This document shows, piece by piece, positions 8,229 to 16,695 of a stretch of DNA of 64,000 nucleotides; within the stretch, counting starts at the first letter, position 1, and each line of letters starts with the position of its first letter. Location of the stretch: the NCBI RefSeq assembly GCF_001721645.1, contig NZ_CP017141.1, positions 2,666,001 through 2,730,000 of the forward strand. Reading direction: 5' to 3'. The notes beneath the pieces were generated by a model that saw only the letters and a list, made by a program, of their open reading frames with translations, was not told the origin of the DNA and made no database searches. Source of the stretch: Pedobacter steynii. Lineage in GTDB: Bacteria > Bacteroidota > Bacteroidia > Sphingobacteriales > Sphingobacteriaceae. Made by a program: the position numbers and the translations under genes.

Positions 8229-8870
8229 ATGCCCGTAGTTTTTAATAAAAATATTGACGAGAATACCATACTTGCAGTATGGAAAATCGAAGAGACTGAA
8301 GAGCAGCTGCTTTCCGGCCTGCAACTGAAACAGCATGAGCTGGATTTCATTTCTTCCTTGAACAATGGGAAACGTTTGCTGCACTGGTTAAGTACACGTG
8401 TACTGCTTAGAACTATGCTCAATACCTCTGAGTATATCGATTGCCAGATGGACGAACATGGTAAACCCTTCCTCCCTAATCTTGATTACCACATTTCCCT
8501 GAGCCACTCTTATGATTATGCGGCAGTGATTATTGGTAAAAACAGAAAAGTAGGGGTAGATATTGAACTCATCAAACACAAGATCAAAAGCATCAGACAT
8601 AAATTCCTGTCGGATATTGAACTTGCGCAAAAACAGATCGGCGACAATATCAATGGACTATACGTATGTTGGTGTGCTAAAGAAGCCATCTATAAATGGA
8701 ATGGGAGAAAAGGACTGGAGTTTAAACAAGATATCCACATCAAGCCATTTAAACTGAAAGCTGAAGGAAACCTGAATGCCCTGGTTGATCTACCTGATGG
8801 GACCAGAGAGCTTAGCGTCAACTATTTTAAAACCAGTGATGGTTATATGTTGGGCTATGTAGTGGCTTAA
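8229..8870 (+). CDS. 4'-phosphopantetheinyl transferase superfamily protein
   Basis: 213 residues, a Sfp-like length. The Mg/CoA site is KVGVDIELI (Asp111, Glu113) and WCAKEAIYKW (148-157; Lys151, Glu152). An upstream ISLSHSYDYAAV motif is also typical. It moves phosphopantetheine from CoA to a Ser on an acyl or peptidyl carrier protein. Since no acpS is visible here, it could serve fatty-acid ACP or a secondary carrier protein. It ends 7 bp before lipB, so the two are likely co-transcribed; both act on carrier-bound cofactors or acyl groups. Confidence 0.88.
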   Translation: MPVVFNKNIDENTILAVWKIEETEEQLLSGLQLKQHELDFISSLNNGKRLLHWLSTRVLLRTMLNTSEYIDCQMDEHGKPFLPNLDYHISLSHSYDYAAVIIGKNRKVGVDIELIKHKIKSIRHKFLSDIELAQKQIGDNINGLYVCWCAKEAIYKWNGRKGLEFKQDIHIKPFKLKAEGNLNALVDLPDGTRELSVNYFKTSDGYMLGYVVA

Positions 8871-8877
8871 TTTTCAA

Positions 8878-9576
8878 ATGATGAATAAGAAAGTACAATT
8901 CACAGATTGGGGGCTGACTGATTATCAGGAGGCCTGGGATAAGCAGGAGCTGATTTTTAATCAGACAATCGCGGTCAAAACCGATAACAGGAATAACAAT
9001 ACCCTGATTGAAACACCCAATAACCTGATTTTTGTAGAACACCCACATGTGTATACGCTGGGGAAAAGTGGACATCCCGAAAATCTGTTGCTGGATGAGC
9101 AGGGCCTAGTAGAAAAGAAAGCAACTTATTATAAAATTAACCGTGGAGGAGACATCACTTATCACGGTCCGGGGCAAATTGTGGGATACCCGATCCTCGA
9201 TCTTGATAACTTCTTTACCGACATTCATCTTTACCTGAGAACATTGGAAGATGCAATTATCCTGACACTCAAAGATTATGGAATCTCCTCCGGAAGATAC
9301 CCCGGATTTACAGGGGTCTGGCTGGATGCGGATAATGAGAAAGCCAGGAAGATCTGCGCAATGGGTGTAAGGTGCAGTCGCTGGGTAACCATGCATGGCT
9401 TCGCTTTTAATGTGAATGTCGATCTTGATTATTTTAAGAATATCGTTCCCTGTGGGATAGACGATAAAGATGTGACTTCTATGCAAAGAGAGCTGGGCCG
9501 TGAATTGGATATGGAAGAAGTGAAATTGGTACTGAAAGGCCACATTGCCAGTCTGTTCCGGATGGAGATGTTCTGA
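8878..9576 (+). CDS. lipB: Lipoyl(octanoyl) transferase LipB
   Basis: 232 residues. Family motifs: EHPHVYTLGKSG (54-65), RGGDITYHGPGQIVGYPI (89-106), KICAMGVRCSRWVTMHGFAFN (158-178; Lys158 is the likely catalytic lysine) and IVPCGI with the catalytic Cys192. It transfers octanoyl from octanoyl-ACP to lipoyl domains of dehydrogenase complexes. The start may be the second of two adjacent ATGs (8881, MNKKVQ). It follows the PPTase gene by 7 bp. The distant protein at 61.4-62.2 kb carries a lipoyl-like domain and might be a substrate. Confidence 0.93.
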   Translation: MMNKKVQFTDWGLTDYQEAWDKQELIFNQTIAVKTDNRNNNTLIETPNNLIFVEHPHVYTLGKSGHPENLLLDEQGLVEKKATYYKINRGGDITYHGPGQIVGYPILDLDNFFTDIHLYLRTLEDAIILTLKDYGISSGRYPGFTGVWLDADNEKARKICAMGVRCSRWVTMHGFAFNVNVDLDYFKNIVPCGIDDKDVTSMQRELGRELDMEEVKLVLKGHIASLFRMEMF

Positions 9577-9603
9577 TTTTACTAAAAAAGCTAAGGTAAT
9601 CCC

Positions 9604-9633
9604 TTTGTTTTGTTGTGGTAAATATTATCTTTA
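9604..9633 (+). promoter_or_regulatory. Candidate promoter of the DUF5684-like gene
   Basis: TTTG at 9604-9607, 18-bp spacer, TATCTTTA at 9626-9633: a one-mismatch match to the Bacteroidota TTTG-N19-TAnnTTTG promoter, 21 bp before the ATG at 9655. Confidence 0.45.
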
Positions 9634-9654
9634 CTCGAAAAACAAACTACTATT

Positions 9655-10140
9655 ATGGATTACACTTCAGAACAATCAGCCGCAATGGCTGGAATCGGCG
9701 CTGTTGCTGGGATTATTTATCTCGCTCTCGTAGTGCTCATTATTGCTTCATTATGGAAGGTTTTTGTTAAAGCCGGGAAACCAGGCTGGGCATCACTTAT
9801 TCCAATTTATAACATTATTGTCCTGCTCGAAATCATTGGTAAGCCAACCATTTGGATTCTTTGGATGCTGATCCCTTGTGTAAATATTTACTTCGGAATC
9901 TGGGCAATGAACCTGTTAAGCAAAAGCTTTGGTAAGAGTGAAGGCTTTACCGCCGGGCTGTTATTATTGCCTATCGTATTCTATCCGATCTTAGGATTTG
10001 GAGATGCAAGATATCTGGGCCCTTCAGCAGCAGAAGCGCAGCCGGGTTATGCTGGTGGTACGACTAATCCATTTGGTACGAACAACCCGTTCGGTACAAA
10101 TGATCCGTTTAATAAACCTCCAACCACACCTCAAGCATAA
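9655..10140 (+). CDS. DUF5684-like small membrane protein
   Basis: 161 residues with about four hydrophobic segments (about 12-36, 44-60, 65-80, 98-115). The motif FVKAGKPGWASLIPIYN is characteristic of the DUF5684 / signal-peptidase-associated membrane family. The last 40 residues are polar and hold three short repeats, NPFGTN, NPFGTN and DPFNK, a low-complexity cytoplasmic or periplasmic tail. The function is unknown. The next gene starts 12 bp after the stop. Confidence 0.65.
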   Translation: MDYTSEQSAAMAGIGAVAGIIYLALVVLIIASLWKVFVKAGKPGWASLIPIYNIIVLLEIIGKPTIWILWMLIPCVNIYFGIWAMNLLSKSFGKSEGFTAGLLLLPIVFYPILGFGDARYLGPSAAEAQPGYAGGTTNPFGTNNPFGTNDPFNKPPTTPQA

Positions 10141-10152
10141 TTGTCGGTGTTA

Positions 10153-10485
10153 ATGATATACCTGCTATCCGCCTGGTCTTCTTTTTTAGATCAGGCGGAT
10201 ACTTTTTTTCTAACCTGCCCATTTAAATATCTCACTGGTTTTGATTGCCCTGGCTGCGGTTTTCAACGCGCTGTTCTTGCCCTGATCCAGGGAAATATCA
10301 CGGAAAGTTTTCAGCTCTACCCCCCAACAATCCCATTGTTAATCACTTTTATTGTCGGCCCGGTCGCCAACTATACCGCTAAAGGAAATAGTGATAAACT
10401 GATTAAAATATTGTTCCTGATTACGGGGTCAATTGTTGTAGTCAATTATCTCTTCAAAATATTTTCTTCCCATACACATTCCTGA
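10153..10485 (+). CDS. DUF2752 family membrane protein
   Basis: About 110 residues from ATG 10153 (MIYLLSAW); a TTG at 10141, right after the upstream stop, is a less likely start. The hallmark is FFLTCPFKYLTGFDCPGCGFQRAVLALIQG, the DUF2752 CPxCGxxRA motif, whose cysteines could bind metal or form a disulfide. Two further hydrophobic segments follow (about 50-65 and 80-98). The function is unknown. It is probably an operon partner of the preceding membrane gene. Confidence 0.75.
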   Translation: MIYLLSAWSSFLDQADTFFLTCPFKYLTGFDCPGCGFQRAVLALIQGNITESFQLYPPTIPLLITFIVGPVANYTAKGNSDKLIKILFLITGSIVVVNYLFKIFSSHTHS

Positions 10486-10543
10486 ATTCCTATTTTAATT
10501 CTATGATTAATGGTATTATTGACCTGCCAAAAAATAGTTTTAA

Positions 10544-11170
10544 ATGATGACAAATACTGAAACTGAAATTTCTTACTTAGCCATAGGTGATTCTTATACC
10601 ATCGGCGAAGATGTGCCATTAGAAAGCAGCTTCCCTTACCAGTTGACAGAAGAATTAAAAGCAAGAGGCCTGAAGCTGACTAAACCAGATATTATTGCTA
10701 AAACAGGCTGGACCACAAGTGAACTGCAAGATGGGATCAGGAGTGCAGAATTAAACCGGAAATATACAATGGTTACCTTGCTGATTGGTGTGAACAACCA
10801 GTACCGAGGAGAGCCAAAGGAAAAATACCGCAACGAGTTTAAAGAACTTCTGCAAACTGCGATAACCTTCGCGAATGGAAATGAAACTCATGTATTTGTG
10901 GTTTCCATCCCTGATTGGGGGCTTACTCCTTTTGGAATGGAAAGCGGTAGAGATATCCGTTTCGTCTCTTCGGATATTGATGCTTTTAATGCCATTAATA
11001 AAGAAGAAAGCCTGGCAGAGGGAGTTAGTTATACAGATATTACGGTCGCATCCCGCCTGGTCGTATCGGATAAAGAACTGATCGCTTCGGATGGTCTGCA
11101 CCCTTCTCCAAAAATGTACCTGGACTGGGCCCTGAAACTGGCTCCGGTAGTGATGGAGAAATTTAAATGA
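10544..11170 (+). CDS. SGNH/GDSL hydrolase family protein
   Basis: 208 residues, no signal peptide. The SGNH blocks are visible: block I YLAIGDSYTIGED (catalytic Ser, about residue 17), block III LIGVNNQYRG (Asn), and block V SDGLHPSPKMY (Asp and His). It is likely an esterase, lipase or acyl hydrolase; the substrate is unknown. Two adjacent ATGs (10544 and 10547) are possible starts. Its stop codon directly abuts the stop of the convergent RDD gene with no base between. Confidence 0.85.
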   Translation: MMTNTETEISYLAIGDSYTIGEDVPLESSFPYQLTEELKARGLKLTKPDIIAKTGWTTSELQDGIRSAELNRKYTMVTLLIGVNNQYRGEPKEKYRNEFKELLQTAITFANGNETHVFVVSIPDWGLTPFGMESGRDIRFVSSDIDAFNAINKEESLAEGVSYTDITVASRLVVSDKELIASDGLHPSPKMYLDWALKLAPVVMEKFK

Positions 11171-11893
11171 TCATTCAGACTGAGAAGTGATATAGTTGTA
11201 GTCTTTAATAACGGTGTTGAGAAAATTAAGCTCGTTCATTCCCTCCGGCAGACTGACGGCTAAAAGTCCGGTGAGCTTTGCAGACATGGCATAAATCAGA
11301 TCCGTATTAAATGTTTTATAATAGGTGCGGATCACCTCATGTACAAGCTCAATCTCACGGTCGCTTAGCAGATCCGCATTTTTGAAAACAGGGGTATATT
11401 CTTCCTGGACCGGATGAAAAGCAATCTGATCAATATTGGTTCGCTGAACGGTTTTAATCAAGGTGGTTCCGGCCACCATATCTCCGATCCGTTGCTTATG
11501 ATCTGATAGAGCTATCGCAATTAAACCACCAATCTGGGCAGTCAGTACAAAATCTACCAGCCTGAACAACCACCGGATAAAATATTGCCCGATACTAGCC
11601 TGACTTCCGTCTAAGCTGATGACCTTGATCTTCATTAATCTTTTTCCAACACTCTGCCCATTCATAAATACCTCACAAATGAGGTTATAAAAAACATAAA
11701 GGGTACCAAGGAGGATCAGCAAAACAATAATAGTGGTTCCCTCGCCTGTTAACATCCCCAAAACGGCAAATAAGATATATAATCCAAAAAAAGCAGCCAG
11801 GTCTATGAGTCTTGCAGCAATCCGTTCCCCTAATCCGGCAACGGGATAATCAATAGCGACGTGCTGACTGGTATTTACCTTAATTGTTTCCAT
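11171..11893 (-). CDS. RDD family membrane protein
   Basis: 240 residues from METIKVNTSQHV (ATG 11891-11893); the upstream ATG at 11920 is less likely. The RDD domain (about 15-150) has GLGERIAARLIDLAAFFGLY, the second Arg/Asp region FLRRLVDF-like (RWLFRLVDF) and QRIGDMVAGTTLIK. Three or four membrane segments are present. The C-terminal cytoplasmic part (about 160-240) is helical and polar. It is divergent from the SpoIIM-MoxR operon, an arrangement I recall as frequent in Bacteroidota, so it may act with that system; its biochemical role is unknown. Confidence 0.8.
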   Translation of the reverse strand: METIKVNTSQHVAIDYPVAGLGERIAARLIDLAAFFGLYILFAVLGMLTGEGTTIIVLLILLGTLYVFYNLICEVFMNGQSVGKRLMKIKVISLDGSQASIGQYFIRWLFRLVDFVLTAQIGGLIAIALSDHKQRIGDMVAGTTLIKTVQRTNIDQIAFHPVQEEYTPVFKNADLLSDREIELVHEVIRTYYKTFNTDLIYAMSAKLTGLLAVSLPEGMNELNFLNTVIKDYNYITSQSE

Positions 11894-11972
11894 AAGATCA
11901 AATATAATATTGATGTTCAATTAATTATTGTAAAATTGTTTTTTGTCGCTATTTTACAGAAAATTTGATCTT
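11894..11972. repeat. Inverted repeat spanning the RDD / SpoIIM divergent promoter region
   Basis: AAGATCAAAT at 11894-11903 and its exact reverse complement ATTTGATCTT at 11963-11972 flank the A/T-rich divergent promoter region. The left arm overlaps a reverse-strand TATATTTG. It could be an operator pair, or chance in A/T-rich DNA. Confidence 0.35.
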
Positions 11973-11983
11973 CACCGGGATTT

Positions 11984-12943
11984 ATGAGAGAAGCATTATT
12001 TGTTAAGCAAAATTCGGAGAAATGGAAGCATTACGAGCAAATGCGAACGGAGAACTCAGATGAGCTTGCGGAGCGTTTCATCGACATCACCAATGACCTG
12101 GCTTATGCAAATACTTTTTACCCTAAATCAAAGACCACAGCCTATCTCAATGGCTTAGCTTCTGTTTTACACCAGTCTATTTATAAAAATAAAAAAGAAG
12201 AGGGAAACAGATTTGTCACTTTCTGGAAAACAGAACTGCCTGTACTGTTCTATACTTACCGCAAGCAGTTACGCTACTCCCTGCTATTTTTCCTTCTTTC
12301 CGCTTCAATCGGAGTACTCTCCGCTAAATACGATGACTCTTTTGTCAGACTTATTCTGGGAGATGGTTATGTAAACATGACAAATGAAAATATTGCAAAA
12401 GGAGATCCATTTGGGGTATATAAACGACAGGGAGAAGTTGAAATGTTTCTGATGATCGCTGCAAATAATACTTATGTTTCCCTGTTGATGTTTGTCAGCG
12501 GAATTTTTCTCTCCATCGGGCCGGTTTTTTTTATGCTGAGAAACGGAGTGATGATCGGAGCATTTGAGTATTATTTTTTTAGTAAAGGCCTGGGTGCTGA
12601 ATCTGTGCTGACCATCTGGATTCATGGAACACTGGAAATCTCAGCAATCATCATTGCCGGTGCTGCTGGATTGGTACTCGGTCATGGATTGCTCTTTCCT
12701 AAAACATATACCCGCTTTCAGGCTTTCAAAAACAGTGCGAAAGACGGAACCAAAATTGCCCTGGGCTTAATTCCCATTATATTGGTCGCTGCCTTCTTTG
12801 AAGGCTTCATTACCCGACATACAGAGATGCCGCTTTTCCTCAGTATCAGTATTCTGGCAGGCTCTCTGTTATTCGTCATCTGGTATGTGATCCTATACCC
12901 ATTAAAACTTCATAAACGCTATCAAACTATAGAAAATGTCTGA
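11984..12943 (+). CDS. Stage II sporulation protein M family (SpoIIM/DUF95) membrane protein
   Basis: 319 residues. The N-terminal cytoplasmic helical part (MREALFVKQNSEKWKHYEQM, 1-90) is followed by about six membrane segments from residue 105 on. These include the conserved FLSIGPVFFMLRNGVMIGAFEYYFF and HGTLEISAIIIAGAAGLVLG regions of the SpoIIM family. In non-sporulating Bacteroidota this family travels with MoxR-DUF58 genes, as here. It is the first gene of the operon; the next ORF overlaps its 3' end by 8 bp, suggesting translational coupling. Confidence 0.85.
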   Translation: MREALFVKQNSEKWKHYEQMRTENSDELAERFIDITNDLAYANTFYPKSKTTAYLNGLASVLHQSIYKNKKEEGNRFVTFWKTELPVLFYTYRKQLRYSLLFFLLSASIGVLSAKYDDSFVRLILGDGYVNMTNENIAKGDPFGVYKRQGEVEMFLMIAANNTYVSLLMFVSGIFLSIGPVFFMLRNGVMIGAFEYYFFSKGLGAESVLTIWIHGTLEISAIIIAGAAGLVLGHGLLFPKTYTRFQAFKNSAKDGTKIALGLIPIILVAAFFEGFITRHTEMPLFLSISILAGSLLFVIWYVILYPLKLHKRYQTIENV

Positions 12944-13805
12944 AAAACTGGAATTTAAAAAACTCAGAGAGTTCGGAGAAATCATTAATGATCTGTTTTT
13001 GTTCATCAAACAAAATATAAAAGCTTTATTAAAGGTATTTGTTTATTTCTGCGGCATCTTTATTCTGGGATCAATGATCTCGGGAATATTTCAGCAAATA
13101 GGAATGCAGAAAGCAATGGCAACGGGGGATGATTCTCTTGCTATGTTGGGGAAAATTTTTAATCTCAGTTATTTTCTGCTGTTGCTCTTCAATCTGGTAA
13201 GCTATACCGCAATGAATGTCTGTATTCTAAGTTTTATAGCTGTTTATATAAAAAACGGAAATGTAGCTCCGGGGTTGGATGAGGTCTGGGCCTATTTTAA
13301 ATATTATTTTTTCAGAATGTTGGGAAGCGGGATTTTAATCGGCCTTTTTTGTACACTATGCTTTTTTTTCTTCTTGATTCCGGGAATATATGTCATGCCG
13401 GCCATGATGCTGTTCTTTCCGGTGATGATTTATGAAAATGCCAGTTTCAGCTATTCCTTTGACCGGGCTTTTAAGCTGATCAAAGGACATTGGTGGTCCA
13501 CTTTTGGAGCCATGCTGATCATTTACTTAATTACCCTGGCAACCCAATCTCTGGCTTCTCTTCCAGCCATCATTTTCACTTTATTTAGTGCATTTACTGA
13601 AGGATCGAAAGGCTTGAGCAATACGGCAATTATCATTTCTACTACTGTGCAGTATTTGTGTCAGGTCTTTATGATCATTCCGATCGTAGGAATTTCCCTT
13701 TGTTATTTTAACCTGGTAGAACGCCTGGATAGTACGGGTCTAATGGACCGTATCGGGCAAATGGGAACATCAAAAGAAACCTTTAATACTCCGGAAGAAT
13801 ATTAA
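12936..13805 (+). CDS. Multi-pass membrane protein of the MoxR cluster
   Basis: 289 residues with about six hydrophobic segments (about 30-55, 70-95, 115-150, 190-225, 240-265). The amphipathic N-terminus is LEFKKLREFGEIINDLFLFIKQNIKALLK when read through 3-31 in parts. FDRAFKLIKGHWWSTFGAMLI resembles the repeated unit of DUF4013-type or glycerophosphodiesterase membrane-domain proteins. No catalytic motif is visible. It overlaps the SpoIIM gene by 8 bp and is followed after 1 bp by the DUF4129 gene, so it is clearly operonic. The precise family is not recognised with confidence. Confidence 0.6.
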   Translation: MSEKLEFKKLREFGEIINDLFLFIKQNIKALLKVFVYFCGIFILGSMISGIFQQIGMQKAMATGDDSLAMLGKIFNLSYFLLLLFNLVSYTAMNVCILSFIAVYIKNGNVAPGLDEVWAYFKYYFFRMLGSGILIGLFCTLCFFFFLIPGIYVMPAMMLFFPVMIYENASFSYSFDRAFKLIKGHWWSTFGAMLIIYLITLATQSLASLPAIIFTLFSAFTEGSKGLSNTAIIISTTVQYLCQVFMIIPIVGISLCYFNLVERLDSTGLMDRIGQMGTSKETFNTPEEY

Positions 13806-13806
13806 C

Positions 13807-14526
13807 ATGCGCAGACTGTTTTTAATCTTTATGCTCATTATCGTGACCATCGGTGGCTTTGCTGCCCCCATGGTACAAAAGCCTGGCCCAAAGCGGCTCA
13901 GTAATGACAGCAGTAAGATGATCCTGCGTAATTTCGATAAAGAAAAGATTAAGGCATATACAGAACAGCCTGAATTCAGCTATAAAGAAACGCCGCCTGA
14001 AGGCCGTAGCCTGTGGAGCCGGTTCTGGCGTTGGTTCTGGGATTGGTTTTCCAGGATTTTAGAGAATGAGGTATCTGGTGGACTTATAAAATATGGGATC
14101 ATTATTGCCTTGGTAGGACTGGTTGTCTTTATCATTATGAAGGCAATGGGATTGGACCTGAAAATTTTTACAGGGAAATCTAAAGCGATTGATGTTCCCT
14201 ACTCAGAGTCTCTGGAAAATATTCATGAAATCAATTTCCGGTCTGAAATAGAAAAAGCCGTAGCGGCGGGAAACTACAGATTGGCGGTGAGGCTCTTTTA
14301 TCTCCATTCTTTAAAAGTGATGAACGATAATCAGATGATCAGTTGGCAACCGGAAAAAACCAATCAGACCTACGTAGAGGAAATCGCTGACCCCGATAAA
14401 AGAAAACAATTTGGCGCATTAACCACCCGGTTTGAATACATCTGGTACGGAGAATTTTTCATTGATAAGGAAAGCTTTGCTGAAGTAAAAAGCGATTTTG
14501 ACCGGTTTAACAGAAGGGGAGCATGA
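13807..14526 (+). CDS. DUF4129 domain protein
   Basis: 239 residues. The N-terminal signal or anchor is 1-20; a periplasmic tryptophan-rich stretch (SLWSRFWRWFWDWFSRIL, about 67-84) follows; one membrane span lies at about 95-112. The C-terminal DUF4129 domain has GNYRLAVRLFYLHSLKVM, ISWQPEKTNQTYVEEI and FEYIWYGEFFID. DUF4129 proteins accompany MoxR/DUF58 and transglutaminase-like genes; their role is unknown. The stop overlaps the start of the DUF4350 gene by 4 bp (ATGA). Confidence 0.85.
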   Translation: MRRLFLIFMLIIVTIGGFAAPMVQKPGPKRLSNDSSKMILRNFDKEKIKAYTEQPEFSYKETPPEGRSLWSRFWRWFWDWFSRILENEVSGGLIKYGIIIALVGLVVFIIMKAMGLDLKIFTGKSKAIDVPYSESLENIHEINFRSEIEKAVAAGNYRLAVRLFYLHSLKVMNDNQMISWQPEKTNQTYVEEIADPDKRKQFGALTTRFEYIWYGEFFIDKESFAEVKSDFDRFNRRGA

Positions 14527-15704
14527 AAGGGATGAGATTATACCTTATTGGGACGGGTATTTTGTTGCTCTTATACCTTGCAGGGCAATACTATAAGCCA
14601 AAACCTACGGATTGGAGCCCCAGTTATCTGAAGGAAGATAAGATCCCTTTTGGTTTGTATGTACTCAATAAGGAATATCAAAGTATATTTCCGGGAACCA
14701 GAATGGAAATTTCCAGGCTCCCGGTTTACAATACGCTAAAAGATAAAAAACGGAAGAATACCAATTACCTGATTATTGCCGGTGCAGTGCGTATTGATGA
14801 ACTGGATTATAAGGAACTGGTTCAATTCATGAAAGATGGAAATCAGGTTTTTATAGCCACCTTCGATATCGGAGATTACCTGAAAGATACCTTGAACCTG
14901 AATATCAATTCTTCCCTGAATTATGGTAAAAAGAAAAGTGTGCCGATTAATTTTGTCAATCCTGCCCTAAAAGAAAAAAATGCTTATGTCTTTGATAAAG
15001 GCCTGGGCGACCTCTACTTTAGCAGGATAGATACATCCAAAGCTGCCGTTCTGGGAAAAAATGAAAAAGGAGAGGTCAACTTTGTCCGGTATAATTTCGG
15101 CGCGGGTGCATTGTATGTTTTACCAAATCCCCAATTATTAAGTAATTATGCTTTGCTGAGCCCGGAGGGGGCAGCATATGCGGCAAAGGCACTTTCCTAT
15201 CTGCCGGTAACAGAGACGATGATCTGGGACGAACACCATACAAAAGGAAATCTTGGCGAGGAGAGCTTGTTGAGGGTGCTTTTTAAACATGATCAGTTGC
15301 GATGGGCCTATTACCTGTCTATGATCAGCTTACTGATTTTTGTGGTTTTTGAAATGAAACGCAGACAAAGGATCATTCCCATTATCCCTAAACTGACAAA
15401 TTCGTCGGTCGACTTTGTGAGAGTCGTGGGTAAAGTTTATTATCAACAACGTGATAACCGTGATATCGCTTCGAAAAAAATCAACTATCTGCTGGAATTT
15501 ATACGGACAACATACCGCTTAAAAACCAATGAAATAGATGAAGAGCTGATCAATGCGGTCGTACTTAAATCCGGAGAGAACGAACATGACACCCGACAGC
15601 TATTTGCCACCATTGATGAAGTCAATAAATCGGGTAGAGTAAGTGATCACTTGTTGATCACATTAAACAAATTAATAGAAAAATTTTATAAGCAAGCCCA
15701 ATAA
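14523..15704 (+). CDS. DUF4350 domain protein
   Basis: 393 residues. An N-terminal membrane anchor (about 5-20) precedes a soluble extracytoplasmic domain with the DUF4350 start PFGLYVLNKEYQSIFPG (about 41-57). A second span lies at about 265-283 (YYLSMISLLIFVVFEMKRRQ). A cytoplasmic helical tail follows. DUF4350 resembles GldG/ABC-2 auxiliary Rossmann-like domains with no known enzyme site. It is operonic with DUF4129 (4-bp overlap) and the MoxR ATPase (2-bp gap). Confidence 0.85.
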   Translation: MKGMRLYLIGTGILLLLYLAGQYYKPKPTDWSPSYLKEDKIPFGLYVLNKEYQSIFPGTRMEISRLPVYNTLKDKKRKNTNYLIIAGAVRIDELDYKELVQFMKDGNQVFIATFDIGDYLKDTLNLNINSSLNYGKKKSVPINFVNPALKEKNAYVFDKGLGDLYFSRIDTSKAAVLGKNEKGEVNFVRYNFGAGALYVLPNPQLLSNYALLSPEGAAYAAKALSYLPVTETMIWDEHHTKGNLGEESLLRVLFKHDQLRWAYYLSMISLLIFVVFEMKRRQRIIPIIPKLTNSSVDFVRVVGKVYYQQRDNRDIASKKINYLLEFIRTTYRLKTNEIDEELINAVVLKSGENEHDTRQLFATIDEVNKSGRVSDHLLITLNKLIEKFYKQAQ

Positions 15705-15706
15705 AA

Positions 15707-16684
15707 ATGGAAGCGGAAATGTTTAACAAAAGAACCGACCTGACACAGCTGAATATCGCTGTCGGACAAATCAGGGAAACACTTGGAAAGATTATCGTCG
15801 GGCAAAAGGATACGATTGATTTCCTGATTGCCGGACTGCTTGCCGATGGCCACATCCTGTTAGAGGGAGTGCCTGGCGTGGCAAAAACATTAAGTGCGAA
15901 GCTGGTTGCAAAAAGTATCGATGCTTCATTTTCGAGGATCCAGTTTACACCTGATCTGATGCCTTCAGATGTACTGGGTACATCGGTGTTTGATCCAAGA
16001 AATGCAGCTTTTGAATACCGTAAGGGGCCGATATTTGGTCATATCATTCTGGTAGATGAAATCAACCGTGCCCCTGCAAAAACACAATCTGCGCTATTTG
16101 AGGTGATGGAAGAACGTCAGATTACTGTGGATGGACATACTTATGTGATGGATGAACCTTTTATGGTCCTGGCCACACAAAATCCAATTGAACAGGAGGG
16201 GACATATCGTTTGCCCGAAGCACAGCTGGACCGTTTCCTATTTAAAATTGAAGTGAAATACCCCAGTCTGGAAGAAGAAACAGCTATTTTGCTCAACCAA
16301 CACCAGCATCGTTTAAATGATGCGCTCAATGAGGTGAAACCGGTGTTGAGTGTGGGGCAGATAAGATCATGCAGGGCAATCATTAAAGGCTTGCACGTAG
16401 AGCCTAAACTGATTGAATATGTGGCAAAGATTACCCACGAAACCAGAAACAATAAATCCTTGTATCTGGGAGCTTCCCCACGTGCATCCTTAGCAATGGT
16501 AAACAGTGCCAAAGCTTTTGCCGCAATGCAGGGCCGCGATTTCGTCACTCCGGAAGACATCATTAAAGTGGCTGCACCAGTACTGGCACACCGTGTCATG
16601 CTGACGCCGGATAGGGAGATGGAAGGGTTAACAACGAGCGACATTGTTGCTCAGATCATTCAGAAAATAGAAATCCCAAGATAA
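15707..16684 (+). CDS. MoxR-family AAA+ ATPase
   Basis: 325 residues, the usual MoxR length. Walker A is EGVPGVAKT (about 46-54), Walker B IILVDEINRAPAKTQSALFEVMEE, sensor 1 FMVLATQNPIEQEGTYRLPEAQLDRFLFKI, and sensor 2 LGASPRASLAMV. MoxR ATPases act as chaperones that remodel or load metal into VWA or DUF58 client complexes at the membrane. The start is ATG 15707; a second in-frame ATG four codons later (15719) is possible. The DUF58 gene follows by 11 bp. Confidence 0.93.
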   Translation: MEAEMFNKRTDLTQLNIAVGQIRETLGKIIVGQKDTIDFLIAGLLADGHILLEGVPGVAKTLSAKLVAKSIDASFSRIQFTPDLMPSDVLGTSVFDPRNAAFEYRKGPIFGHIILVDEINRAPAKTQSALFEVMEERQITVDGHTYVMDEPFMVLATQNPIEQEGTYRLPEAQLDRFLFKIEVKYPSLEEETAILLNQHQHRLNDALNEVKPVLSVGQIRSCRAIIKGLHVEPKLIEYVAKITHETRNNKSLYLGASPRASLAMVNSAKAFAAMQGRDFVTPEDIIKVAAPVLAHRVMLTPDREMEGLTTSDIVAQIIQKIEIPR

Positions 16685-16695
16685 AAGGAAGAATA

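Noticed and set aside
16141..16644. Reverse open frame of 167 codons under the MoxR gene
   Set aside because: Shadow of a highly conserved AAA+ gene; Ser/Cys-rich with no recognisable fold.
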